64,000 nucleotides of DNA from Candidatus Gastranaerophilales bacterium (GTDB taxonomy: Bacteria; Cyanobacteriota; Vampirovibrionia; Gastranaerophilales; Gastranaerophilaceae): contig CALVAX010000001.1 in assembly GCA_944325605.1 (NCBI GenBank), positions 62,001 to 126,000 of the forward strand, read 5' to 3'. Of the stretch, positions 1 through 7,882 are shown piece by piece. Numbering within the stretch: the stretch's first letter is position 1; each line of letters opens with the position of its first letter. The notes beneath the pieces were generated by a model. The model saw nothing but the letters and a program-made list of their open reading frames with translations. It did no database searches and had not been told where the DNA came from. A program made the translations under genes and the position numbers.

Positions 1-423
1 TTCTTGGGTTCCGTCAACAACTTCTAAAATTGGATAGCGAATTGATTTTTCGGCTTCTTTTATAAGTGCTTTTATTTGTTTATTTTTACTATTTGTGTAT
101 TCTTCCTGAATTTGTTGTTTCTTTTTTGAATAATATTTTTCAGCATTTTCTTTAAACCAATCCCTAAAAGGTTTAAATACATAATCATCTAAATCATTCG
201 ATATTCTATCTTTTCCTCCGCCTGATGGTAGAAACACGATTGTGTAGTAATTTGGATTATCAATTTTTTCAAACTCTTTATATTTAACCCTTTTGCAGGT
301 CATCATTTGCGCTATTTTTAATAATGTAATTGATGTGATAATACTTCTTTCTGTATTTTTAAATCGTTTTGAAAATACATTCAACGTTGCTTCTACTAAT
401 TTTTGATTTTTAATTTTTGTCAT
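1..423 (-). CDS. Partial P-loop replication-type protein of the integrated element (runs off left edge)
   Basis: The minus-strand frame is open from an ATG at 423 to the window edge (141 codons, no stop). It begins MTKIKNQKLVEATLNVFSK and about 65 residues in reads NYYTIVFLPSGGGKDR, a glycine-rich loop placed like the Walker A of DUF3987/helicase-like replication proteins of plasmids and phages. A Lys/Gln-rich helix follows. The start overlaps the end of the upstream excisionase-like gene by 14 nt, so the two are probably cotranslated. The open frame is seen; the replication role is an inference from one motif and its place beside an excisionase and integrase. Confidence 0.55.
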   Translation of the reverse strand, partial: MTKIKNQKLVEATLNVFSKRFKNTERSIITSITLLKIAQMMTCKRVKYKEFEKIDNPNYYTIVFLPSGGGKDRISNDLDDYVFKPFRDWFKENAEKYYSKKKQQIQEEYTNSKNKQIKALIKEAEKSIRYPILEVVDGTQE

Positions 424-667
424 GGTTTTCTTCTCCTTTTTTGTACTCTTTCAAATTTCTGATTGCTTCATTTCTTAAAGTTAATTCAAACAGCTCGGAA
501 TCAATAAGGTATTTACCACGTTTACCGCCAATTTTGATTGCCGGATAAATTCCTTGCCGGATTCCCATTCGGATTGAATACTCCGAAATCCCGAAATGTT
601 TAACCGCTTCCTGAATTGTTAACATTTGTTTTTGTGTAACATCTTTTATCTTTGTATTGTCTGGCAT
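410..667 (-). CDS. Excisionase-type / HTH_17 DNA-binding protein
   Basis: This is an 85-residue protein with a winged-helix HTH_17/MerR-like domain over roughly residues 16-60 (MLTIQEAVKHFGISEYSIR, then a basic wing GGKRGKYLID). Members near integrases are usually excisionases or control proteins that bend DNA at the attachment site. A clear ribosome site (AAAGGAGAGG) precedes the ATG. It is transcribed away from the XRE regulator at 857, with operator-like repeats between them, and overlaps the next gene downstream. Excisionase is the best guess; a general element regulator is the alternative. Confidence 0.7.
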   Translation of the reverse strand: MPDNTKIKDVTQKQMLTIQEAVKHFGISEYSIRMGIRQGIYPAIKIGGKRGKYLIDSELFELTLRNEAIRNLKEYKKGEENHDKN

Positions 668-706
668 ATCCTCTCCTTTCTTGTCCAGTTGCCAATCACA
701 TAATTG

Positions 707-727
707 ACACAGAAAATTTCCCTGTGT
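707..727. promoter_or_regulatory. Operator-like inverted repeat between divergent regulators
   Basis: ACACAG (707-712) and CTGTGT (722-727) form a perfect 6-bp inverted repeat with a 9-nt spacer. It lies inside a possible plus-strand promoter (TTGACA at 704-709, 17-nt spacer, TTTTAA at 727-732). A repressor bound there, such as the adjacent XRE protein, could block transcription. The repeat is seen; the binding protein is inferred. Confidence 0.4.
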
Positions 728-815
728 TTTAATTTCAATATGAGATATTTTTTATTCACAAGACCATTAATGCACGAAAAACCGCAAAACAACTGGCTAG
801 CACTATGCGAGATAA

Positions 816-844
816 TTGTGGATAAAAATTAAAATTATCCACAA
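816..844. promoter_or_regulatory. Pair of inverted perfect DnaA-box sequences
   Basis: TTGTGGATAA (816-825) and TTATCCACAA (835-844) form a perfect 10-bp inverted repeat with a 9-nt spacer, just before the ribosome site of the XRE gene at 857. Each arm contains the DnaA-box consensus TTATNCACA. It could be DnaA sites linked to replication of the element, a DnaA-controlled regulatory site, or simply the operator of the XRE repressor. Only the sequence match is certain. Confidence 0.45.
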
Positions 845-856
845 AAGGAGATAAAA

Positions 857-1570
857 ATGGAAAACTGCAAAACACTTCATGAAGATTTTTATACAAGATT
901 GGAAGATGCCTTTCTTGACAGTGGCTATAGTTATTTAGAACTTGAAAAAATTATAGGGATACCCGATTCAACATTAAATTCTTATGTAAACTATAAAAGA
1001 GCAGCAACTGTTGAAAATTTGCGAAAAATCTGTTTAAAATTAAAAGTTTCATCAGACTATCTATTATTATTGAGTCCTTGTAAGAATTTAGCGGAATATC
1101 CTATGGTTAATAAAACCGGCTTAAGTGAACGCTCTTTGCAAGCACTTGAATCTATGAAAAAACACAATCCAAAACAGATTGAGACATTGAATTTTCTTCT
1201 TAGTTCTGATATTTCAGGAATGCCGTTTGCAGGTTTTTTGTATTATCTCGGGGAATACTTAGATGTGTATAAAAAGAGCAAGTCAAACAATAAGCGAGAT
1301 TTAAAAGCTCGAAGAATCTATGCAACAAGACATAATCTTCCATATAAAGACGTTAAAAAGATGGATATTTACAAGGAAGAAGAATTTTTAGATATTTTGA
1401 ATTCCTTACCACCTGAAAAATTTCAAGATAAAATGGATGTTTCAATGTATAAAGCTCAAAGAGCATTACAAAGGCTTATGGATTTCTCAATAGGAGAAAT
1501 GCACAAAAAAGAAAATGAAAAACCTAAAATACGAAAACGACAAAGAAGAAAAAGCGAGGATAAGGAATAA
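857..1570 (+). CDS. XRE-family HTH regulator of the element
   Basis: This 237-residue protein has an N-terminal Cro/C1-type HTH at about residues 16-70 (GYSYLELEKIIGIPDSTLN). The long C-terminal part, rich in Lys and Arg, matches nothing I recognise and ends in a basic tail (RKRQRRKSEDKE). The ribosome site AAAGGAG is 8 nt before the ATG. Its stop codon shares a base with the integrase start (TAATG), so the two form an operon. By position it is likely the immunity/control repressor of the integrated element. Confidence 0.75.
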   Translation: MENCKTLHEDFYTRLEDAFLDSGYSYLELEKIIGIPDSTLNSYVNYKRAATVENLRKICLKLKVSSDYLLLLSPCKNLAEYPMVNKTGLSERSLQALESMKKHNPKQIETLNFLLSSDISGMPFAGFLYYLGEYLDVYKKSKSNNKRDLKARRIYATRHNLPYKDVKKMDIYKEEEFLDILNSLPPEKFQDKMDVSMYKAQRALQRLMDFSIGEMHKKENEKPKIRKRQRRKSEDKE

Positions 1571-2952
1571 TGGCAAGCATTGAGAAGCGAAAAGATGGAT
1601 CATACCGTGTTATTGTTTCCTGTGGTTATGATGTAAACGGCAAAAAGATTAGAAAATCTAAAACAATAAAACTTCCGCCAAATCTAACCGCACGACAAAA
1701 ACAAAAAGAACTTGAACGGCAGAAAATATTATTTGAACATGATGTTCAAAACAAAACTTATCTTGATGGTGAAAAATTAACTTTCGCAGAAATTTCAGAA
1801 CTATGGATTGAAAAATATGCAAAAATAAAATATGCACCAGCAACACTAAAACCCTGCTTAGCAAGACTTAAAGATCGAATAATACCAGAATTGGGACATC
1901 TTAAATTAAGCAAAATTCAAACTTATCACTTAGAAGAGTTTTATAACAAATTAAGAAATAACGGTTCTAGGCTTGAAGATTTTTATACTCCGACAATAAT
2001 AATGTCGGAGTTTTTGTCAAAATATACAAATAAGAATTTACAACAAATTACAGGAATAACTACTAAGACATGCAAAAGAATTAAAGAGGGACAAAAGACT
2101 AATATCAAAACTGCACAAAAAATCTGCAATTCTTTTGGTTTGGATTTTAATAAAATGTTCAAAATGACAAATGAAAAACCTTTGTCGGACAAAACAATAA
2201 AAAATCATCATACTGATATTAGTGCAATATTTTCTTTTGCAGAAAGATGGGGATTGATTCATTCAAATCCAGCTAAAAAAGTTGATTTAGGGAAGATTTC
2301 TAAAAAACAGGTTAAATATTATGATGATATACAAACTGCAAAACTTTTTAAAGCATTAGAAAATGAGCCATTTACATATCGTACGATTATTTTTCTTGCT
2401 TTAGATGTAGGCCTAAGATCAGGAGAACTATGTGGATTAAAATGGGAGGACATAAATTTTGATACAGGTGTACTATCTATTAATAAACAGCGACAATATG
2501 TAAGTACATATGGGATAATGGAAAGGCAACCGAAAACCGAAAATGGAATCCGAACAGTTACATTATCTTCTCAAATGATTACAATGTTAAAACAATATAA
2601 ACAAAAACAAGCAGAAGATAAATTGAGGCTCGGCTCTGCATGGAAAAATGGAGAATACTTATTTAAGCACGATGATGGACAGGATTTACACCCTACAAGA
2701 CCTTACAAGTGGTTTATGGACTTTTTAAAACGGCATAATTTACCAAAGATCACTTTTCACGAACTCCGACATACAAATGCGAGTTTGCTGATTGCGAACG
2801 GAGTGGACGCGGTAACATTAAGCAAAAGACTCGGGCATGCGGATAAAACTGTAACATTAAATACATACTCTCACGCAATTCAAAGCAAAGAAACGCAAGT
2901 CGCAACTACAATGGACAATTTGTATTCAAAATTAAAGAAAAAATGTCTTTGA
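1570..2952 (+). CDS. int: Tyrosine-family site-specific integrase with an inserted HTH segment
   Basis: This 460-residue tyrosine recombinase starts with an AP2-like arm-binding region (MASIEKRKDGSYRVIVSCGY). A core-binding domain starts near residue 77 and the catalytic domain near 250. The catalytic residues are visible: Arg in GLRSGELCGL, His and Arg in HELRHTNASLL, His in LGHADKTVTL and Tyr in NTYSHA. Unusually, residues of about 133-205 within the core-binding domain form an extra HTH-like unit (NLQQITGITTKTCKRIKEG, then KTAQKICNSFGLDF). It is translationally coupled to the XRE gene. The nearest attachment site candidate is the tRNA-Ser at 7373-7460. Confidence 0.93.
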   Translation: MASIEKRKDGSYRVIVSCGYDVNGKKIRKSKTIKLPPNLTARQKQKELERQKILFEHDVQNKTYLDGEKLTFAEISELWIEKYAKIKYAPATLKPCLARLKDRIIPELGHLKLSKIQTYHLEEFYNKLRNNGSRLEDFYTPTIIMSEFLSKYTNKNLQQITGITTKTCKRIKEGQKTNIKTAQKICNSFGLDFNKMFKMTNEKPLSDKTIKNHHTDISAIFSFAERWGLIHSNPAKKVDLGKISKKQVKYYDDIQTAKLFKALENEPFTYRTIIFLALDVGLRSGELCGLKWEDINFDTGVLSINKQRQYVSTYGIMERQPKTENGIRTVTLSSQMITMLKQYKQKQAEDKLRLGSAWKNGEYLFKHDDGQDLHPTRPYKWFMDFLKRHNLPKITFHELRHTNASLLIANGVDAVTLSKRLGHADKTVTLNTYSHAIQSKETQVATTMDNLYSKLKKKCL

Positions 2953-2954
2953 AG

Positions 2955-3671
2955 TCAAAGAAGATATTTTTTGAGATAACGACACCATTCAGTAGCTAAG
3001 AAATTATCAATAGCCCTTTCCAAGTCAGAAAAATGCCTTTCTTGCACCAAAAATAAATAATCTCTAACTGAATACCTTGAGGCCCTCAAATAAAACATCT
3101 TTGCATTTTTAGTTTCTTCCATATCCTTAAATCGATAAAACCTTTTTAAATATTCACTTTCAGGCCTTCTATCCCTATGGTTGTAAATAATTACCGTTGC
3201 CCCTTTTGTATAATAATCAGCAGCTTCCCGATAAGTTGTATATTTGTTTCCGTTTTTTGATGTCGGTTTTGTGCTTTTCACTTCAAGCCCATTATCAGGA
3301 TCTAAAAAAATTACATCTTGCGTATGTAATTTTTTTAAGGCTTCCGAATGCCACTTATCGCGATTTTTGGCATCAAGTATTTTGTTCCAAAACAAAGCAT
3401 TTTCAAAAAGTTTCGCTCTTTCAAGCCTTGCAACTGTTCTGTTATTACTCAATCCGATTTTCTGTAATGCACAATGCAAATCACTATCAGGAGTATCGCA
3501 ATCACATTCCAAAAATTTTGTGTGCTTACCGTCAGTGAAGGTTTTTGAGTGTTCCGGTTCATCCGGTGTTAGATACCAGTTTAAACCTATACTGAAACCT
3601 GCTTGTTCAAGCCCCCTCAAAACACCTAACTTTGTATAATCTCCCACATCACCCGCATATTGATTTTTCAT
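2955..3671 (-). CDS. Conserved protein of the MKNQYxGDxxDYxKxGxLR type, function unknown
   Basis: This is a 238-residue soluble protein. The start at 3671 is chosen because AGGA lies just upstream; an ATG two codons earlier has no better site. The N-terminus MKNQYAGDVGDYTKLGVLR and the internal blocks VIFLDPDNGLEVKS and IIYNHRDRRPESEYLKRF recall a widespread bacterial family of unknown function that I know from accessory regions. Conserved Asp, His and Arg residues would suit a nucleic-acid enzyme, but I cannot name one. It converges on the integrase with a 2-nt gap and sits among mobile-element genes. Confidence 0.65.
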   Translation of the reverse strand: MKNQYAGDVGDYTKLGVLRGLEQAGFSIGLNWYLTPDEPEHSKTFTDGKHTKFLECDCDTPDSDLHCALQKIGLSNNRTVARLERAKLFENALFWNKILDAKNRDKWHSEALKKLHTQDVIFLDPDNGLEVKSTKPTSKNGNKYTTYREAADYYTKGATVIIYNHRDRRPESEYLKRFYRFKDMEETKNAKMFYLRASRYSVRDYLFLVQERHFSDLERAIDNFLATEWCRYLKKYLL

Positions 3672-3684
3672 TATCATTCCTATT

Positions 3685-4329
3685 TTATTTAGTAGTAAAG
3701 ACTACCTCTAAACCATCACAATAGCCAAAAAGTTGCTTTTTAGGATACGCTTGTTTGCAAGCATTTGTAAGTTCACTGCTTTTATTTTTTGCATCCAGTT
3801 CTATCTTGTTAAGTTCAGTATCAATGTCGTTCTTGAAGGTCGTAATCTGATTAGTATAATTTTCTATATCTTGTTGTATCTTTTTATGTTTATCTTCAAG
3901 GGTTTTACAAGGACTTGTTTTTCTTTTGGAAGAATTTGGTTGTTTCGCAAGGCATTTATTTAAGGCATAAGTATCATCAGCTACAACCAAACCTGAACTT
4001 GTTTTAAAATATGTCGTTTTACCATATAAATGACCGCAAACACCATTCATCATGTTGTTTATATCAGAATCTTGTTCTTTTTGATAACATTGTTGGAGTT
4101 GAGATGTAATTTGGTCTTTTTCTTTCTCTAATTTTTTGATAGATTCTTTGTTTTTCGCCACTTTAGCATCATATGTTTTATAAACTTCATCAATCTTGAT
4201 ACCAATTTCTTCAATATATTTGTTTAATTGGTTTACATAATCTGCTCTAGTTAATTTTTCATTTTCAGCAAAAGCAAGAGAACTTAAAGTACATAATAAT
4301 ATTCCAACTATTATTAATTTTTTATGCAT
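3685..4329 (-). CDS. Secreted coiled-coil protein, unknown function
   Basis: This 214-residue protein has a clear signal peptide (MHKKLIIVGILLCTLSSLAFA, cleavage near residue 21). Two Lys/Glu-rich coiled-coil stretches (about 30-80 and 130-190) flank a Cys-containing middle. Several Cys suggest disulfides outside the membrane. The ATG at 4329 has AAAGG 7 nt upstream; an earlier TTG at 4335 is less likely. It lies 13 nt upstream of the MKNQY-family gene on the same strand, so they may be cotranscribed. Known coiled-coil cargo of elements includes entry-exclusion and adhesion proteins, but no domain shows which. Confidence 0.65.
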   Translation of the reverse strand: MHKKLIIVGILLCTLSSLAFAENEKLTRADYVNQLNKYIEEIGIKIDEVYKTYDAKVAKNKESIKKLEKEKDQITSQLQQCYQKEQDSDINNMMNGVCGHLYGKTTYFKTSSGLVVADDTYALNKCLAKQPNSSKRKTSPCKTLEDKHKKIQQDIENYTNQITTFKNDIDTELNKIELDAKNKSSELTNACKQAYPKKQLFGYCDGLEVVFTTK

Positions 4330-4400
4330 ATACAAAACCTTTCTTGAATTTTTAATTTCATATATAATAGCAAAATTTGATTAATTTTATACAGTAGTAT

Positions 4401-4417
4401 AGTAATATTATATTACT
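4401..4417. promoter_or_regulatory. Palindromic operator candidate between 4329 (-) and 4503 (+)
   Basis: AGTAATAT-T-ATATTACT is a perfect 17-bp palindrome in the divergent intergenic region. It is flanked by a wider imperfect repeat (ATAGCAAA near 4367 and TTTGCTAT near 4440). It is a plausible operator for the XRE protein encoded just downstream. AT-rich sequence makes chance palindromes more likely. Confidence 0.35.
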
Positions 4418-4502
4418 CAATAGGATAAATCAAGTTAAAATTTGCTATTGAACTCGATTAAAATTACTACTTGCTTTTCCGATAATAAAAGGAGGTAGTA
4501 AA

Positions 4503-4817
4503 ATGAGTACAATTAAGAAATTATTAGGACAAAGGATTAAAGAAGTTCGTAAATCAAAAGGCATAACGCAGGAACAATTAGCGGAGTGCGTTGGTATTGG
4601 AACGTCAAATATCAGTTATATTGAAACTGGGAAATTTGCACCTACTATTGAAAATTTTGAAAAAATTGTAAAGGCTTTAGACGTCGAACCACACGAATTA
4701 TATACATTTGCACACTTAAAACCCACTACCGAAATAAAAGAAGAACTCTTTACCGCCTTAGAAAATAATGAAGAATTGCTCAAATTGATTTACAAGTTTT
4801 ATTTAACAGTTAAATAA
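4503..4817 (+). CDS. Small XRE-family transcriptional regulator
   Basis: This 104-residue protein has a classic HTH_3 domain at about residues 6-62 (LGQRIKEVRKSKGITQEQL, then GTSNISYIETGKFAPTIENF) and a short C-terminal helix that may dimerise. A strong ribosome site (AAAGGAGG) precedes the ATG. It lies 100 nt upstream of the AAA_13 ATPase on the same strand. XRE regulators next to defence nucleases often repress them; that link here is inferred from position. Confidence 0.85.
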   Translation: MSTIKKLLGQRIKEVRKSKGITQEQLAECVGIGTSNISYIETGKFAPTIENFEKIVKALDVEPHELYTFAHLKPTTEIKEELFTALENNEELLKLIYKFYLTVK

Positions 4818-4918
4818 AATTATTTTTTGTAAATAAAAAAGAACATGTTAAATGTGAAATTTGGAATATTTGGCTATTTTATTATATACAAATTTTTATT
4901 ATTTACTATAATATAAAT

Positions 4919-7252
4919 ATGGAAAAGTGTTTGTTAAAAAAAATAGAAAAGATTAATAATTTTGGAAGTTTTAAAAAGTTTACTGCTGGGGATCAATTAA
5001 ACGAATTTCAACAGTACAATCTAATTTGGGGTCTAAATGGAACTGGTAAGACTACATTGTCAAGATTCTTTGAATGCTTAAATCTTGGATTTGTACCAGA
5101 TGAGTATGATTCAAAGGATTATAATAATGATTTTTCAGTAAAAATTATTGATGAAGATATGCAATATCATACTTTAAATACATTTAAAGATAATTTTTAT
5201 ATCGGAAAAATTAAAATATTTAATAATCATTTTGTAGAAACTAATTTATCTCTAGATAGTAGTACCGCAAAAACAAAAGCTATAACTTATACTATAGGTG
5301 AGACTAATAAAGATTTAAAAACAAAAATTGTTAATTTAGAAAAAGAATTAGAGTCCTATTACATAGAACAAAAGGGTAAAAAAATTAGAAAAATCGATTT
5401 TGATATTGAAAATGCAGAAAATAGTATAAATAACGAATGTACCAATATTGCTGCAGAAATCAGGGCAGATTTATGCATATCTAATTCCCAGAGTTATAAA
5501 AGAGATCATTTTTTTGTTGATTTCAGTGGTGAACGGGTAGTTGGGAAACCCGAAATAACTAAAATACAAAAAGAAGAAGCTCGAAAAAAATATACTCAAC
5601 CAAGTAAGGAAAAACTTGCAATCGATTTTGATGAACTAATATCAGAAAATGAAATAAGTACCATTAATAATTTATTAAATCAAACTGTTACTCGTAAACA
5701 AAATTGTAACGATGAACTTATTAATTGGTTAGCAGAGGGATTAAAACATAAAATAAATACCAAATGTCCATTCTGTCACCAAGATACTGATAACATTTGG
5801 AACCTTCGTTATAATGAAATACAAGAATTACTAAAAAAAGATGATTCTTATCTTAAGTTAGAAAACGACATACTCAAAATGATTGATACTTTAAATCAAA
5901 GAGTACAGGTGGCAAATACCAACAAAATATTTAATCTTAGAATTACAGATTTTATCAATGAAATAGATGATGAAAACCTTAACAACTATAAAGCAAGTTT
6001 TAAAAAATATATAGAAAGTGTTAATAGTATAATTAATGTACTAAGAAGCAAACAAAACAATAAAGATTTAACACCGGATATTTCTGATTTTATATCTCAA
6101 ATAAAAGATTTCAATAATATAAAATCTGCATTTGCTCAAATAATAATCAACAATAATAAATCTATTGAAACATTTGAAAAAGACAAATCTCAAGCGATGA
6201 AAACAGTTATAAAATATTATATAGCTGAAAATTTTGATAATTTAAATTCTCAAATTAGTAATATTGATAGTTTAAATGAACAAAAAGAACCAATTATAGA
6301 AAAAATTAATAATATTAAGTCTGAAATAGATAAATTAAAAGCTGAATTATCAAATCAAAAATTACCAATAGCAGAAATTGAAAAATATATAAATATCGTA
6401 TTTGGTTATAAAAAATTTCAATTTGAATTTGAAGATTCAACTAAATCATACATAATAAAAAGAGATGGCGATAAAATAGCCAAAAATTTAAGTGAAGGGG
6501 AAAAAACGGTAATAGCATTTGCCTATTTTTTAGCAACCTTAAAATCAAAAAATTTTGATTTCTCAAAATCCATTATCGTTATTGATGACCCTGTTAGTAG
6601 TTTAGATCAGCAATACTTATTTAATTTACTCAATTTATTAATGAATAAATTTGATAGTCCTAAAACTTTTTCACAATTATTTATCTTAACTCATAATTTT
6701 TATTTCTTCAAAAAAATAAGAGCCATTTTATTTAATAAAAACAAAGATTATAATAATAATTTAAAAGCAAAATCTATACAAAAAGAAGAACCTTATAATG
6801 AATCTTTACTATATGAAATATTCCAAATACAAAAAAATGATACTTCATATATAAATAATGCTGACAAATATCTTAAGAACTTTGATTCCGAATATTCTTA
6901 TACAATAAGTTATTTAAGAAATGCATTAAAACTACCAGAAGAAGATTTAAAACAAATTCCTTTAGGTAACTCAATCAGAAAAATATTAGAGATTTTTCTA
7001 GCATTTAGATGTCCTAGCCAAAAAACAATTTTTACAAGATACAATAACGTAATTAAAGGCTGGGATGAAATAGATAAAAATAAATTTAAATATCTACAAG
7101 ACATAGCAAATGCAACGAGCCATACTGAAGGTTGTGAAGACTTAGAAGCTTTGGAAGAATTTAAATTATTTATTGGAAAGAATGAAATAAATCAACTATT
7201 TGAATTTATTGAAAAAGTTGATGAACCTCATTATAAACAATTACCAAAATAA
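4919..7252 (+). CDS. AAA_13-family ATPase with zinc hook, RloC/PrrC-like
   Basis: This 777-residue ABC/SMC-like ATPase has Walker A GLNGTGKTT at residues 38-46 and long coiled coils around a Rad50-type zinc hook (CPFC, Cys283 and Cys286). The ABC signature NLSEGEK is near 521 and Walker B IIVIDDPVSSLD near 553, with the D-loop and H-loop (LTHNFYFF) after it. The last 150 residues carry a helical region with Arg and a terminal His (NATSH), in the place of the HEPN-like anticodon-nuclease domain of RloC/PrrC. RloC is known to cut tRNA in response to DNA damage or phage. The nuclease call is an inference; the ATPase and hook are seen. A TATAAT box ends 6 nt before the ATG and there is no ribosome site. 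Confidence 0.8.
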   Translation: MEKCLLKKIEKINNFGSFKKFTAGDQLNEFQQYNLIWGLNGTGKTTLSRFFECLNLGFVPDEYDSKDYNNDFSVKIIDEDMQYHTLNTFKDNFYIGKIKIFNNHFVETNLSLDSSTAKTKAITYTIGETNKDLKTKIVNLEKELESYYIEQKGKKIRKIDFDIENAENSINNECTNIAAEIRADLCISNSQSYKRDHFFVDFSGERVVGKPEITKIQKEEARKKYTQPSKEKLAIDFDELISENEISTINNLLNQTVTRKQNCNDELINWLAEGLKHKINTKCPFCHQDTDNIWNLRYNEIQELLKKDDSYLKLENDILKMIDTLNQRVQVANTNKIFNLRITDFINEIDDENLNNYKASFKKYIESVNSIINVLRSKQNNKDLTPDISDFISQIKDFNNIKSAFAQIIINNNKSIETFEKDKSQAMKTVIKYYIAENFDNLNSQISNIDSLNEQKEPIIEKINNIKSEIDKLKAELSNQKLPIAEIEKYINIVFGYKKFQFEFEDSTKSYIIKRDGDKIAKNLSEGEKTVIAFAYFLATLKSKNFDFSKSIIVIDDPVSSLDQQYLFNLLNLLMNKFDSPKTFSQLFILTHNFYFFKKIRAILFNKNKDYNNNLKAKSIQKEEPYNESLLYEIFQIQKNDTSYINNADKYLKNFDSEYSYTISYLRNALKLPEEDLKQIPLGNSIRKILEIFLAFRCPSQKTIFTRYNNVIKGWDEIDKNKFKYLQDIANATSHTEGCEDLEALEEFKLFIGKNEINQLFEFIEKVDEPHYKQLPK

Positions 7253-7267
7253 TTTCATAATATTTTC

Positions 7268-7286
7268 AGTCCCCACGTAGTCCCCA
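7268..7286. repeat. Direct repeat AGTCCCCA x2 at the element's right end
   Basis: AGTCCCCA occurs at 7268-7275 and again at 7279-7286, an 11-nt period, between the last cargo gene and the tRNA-Ser. Short direct repeats next to an attachment site are typical arm-type integrase sites. This role is inferred from position. Confidence 0.35.
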
Positions 7287-7342
7287 AGAGGGATATTTTG
7301 TGTATATTTACGGGAATGTTTATATGCCCAAAACCCACTAAA

Positions 7343-7366
7343 AAAGCCACCTTTAAAGGTGGCTTT
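7343..7366. terminator. Bidirectional intrinsic terminator
   Basis: AAAGCCACC and GGTGGCTTT form a strong hairpin. On the minus strand it is followed by a T-run (GGCTTTTTTAG), so it ends the tRNA-Ser transcript; on the plus strand it can end the ATPase transcript (GGCTTTTAAAAT). Confidence 0.8.
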
Positions 7367-7372
7367 TAAAAT

Positions 7373-7460
7373 AGGAGGAGGTGGGATTCGAACCCACGGT
7401 ACGCTCATCACGTACGACGGTTTTCAAGACCGCTCCGATCAACCGCTCTGGCACTCCTCC
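7373..7460 (-). tRNA. tRNA-Ser (anticodon TGA)
   Basis: On the minus strand the acceptor GGAGGAG (7454-7460) pairs with CTCCTCC (7374-7380). The anticodon arm GGTC-TTGAAAA-CC gives anticodon TGA, the long variable arm is typical of class II serine tRNAs, and the T-arm is GTGGGTTCGAATCCCAC. Its 3' end faces the integrated element at 1-7370, the usual arrangement for tyrosine-integrase insertion into a tRNA 3' end. Confidence 0.95.
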
Positions 7461-7657
7461 ATAAGGTTTCATCAGATGTAATTTAATTCTATCCGCTCAA
7501 ACTTTTTTGTCAACATTTTTGTCCCCTTTAACTTTCTATTCGCCTGTTTTACTAAAAACAAAAAAATTTTAACATTCGTCCAATCATTTCATTTGTCTGC
7601 CAGATTCCGCAATCATCCCGTATAATCTATTGAAAAATTTATTTTTTGCCACAAAAA

Positions 7658-7722
7658 AAAGCTATGTACTTGAGGTGCATAGCTGTTGATTAGGGATATG
7701 TGTATCTTAGTCTCTAAGGAGT
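7658..7722 (-). ncRNA. Candidate small RNA with an anti-Shine-Dalgarno loop
   Basis: On the minus strand an extended -10 box (TGCTATATT, 7728-7736) precedes about 65 nt ending in a perfect intrinsic terminator. Its stem is AGCTATG/CATAGCT, its loop CACCTCAAGTA and its tail TTTTTTTT. The loop is complementary (GCACCTCA to TGAGGTGC, 8 bp) to the ribosome site of the gene at 7883. No protein gene on this strand needs this terminator, so an independent RNA is likely. Expression and target are inferred. Confidence 0.45.
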
Positions 7723-7882
7723 ATGGTTTTAATATAGCAGAGCACCTCTGAAATTAAATCATTCATATTTATGATGTTTCATTGACAAACTATGTAAAAT
7801 AATGTAAATTTTTACTAATGAAGTAGCATGAAGTTTTCTTTTTGTGGTTAAACATGAATAAAAACAATAATTGTGAGGTGCT

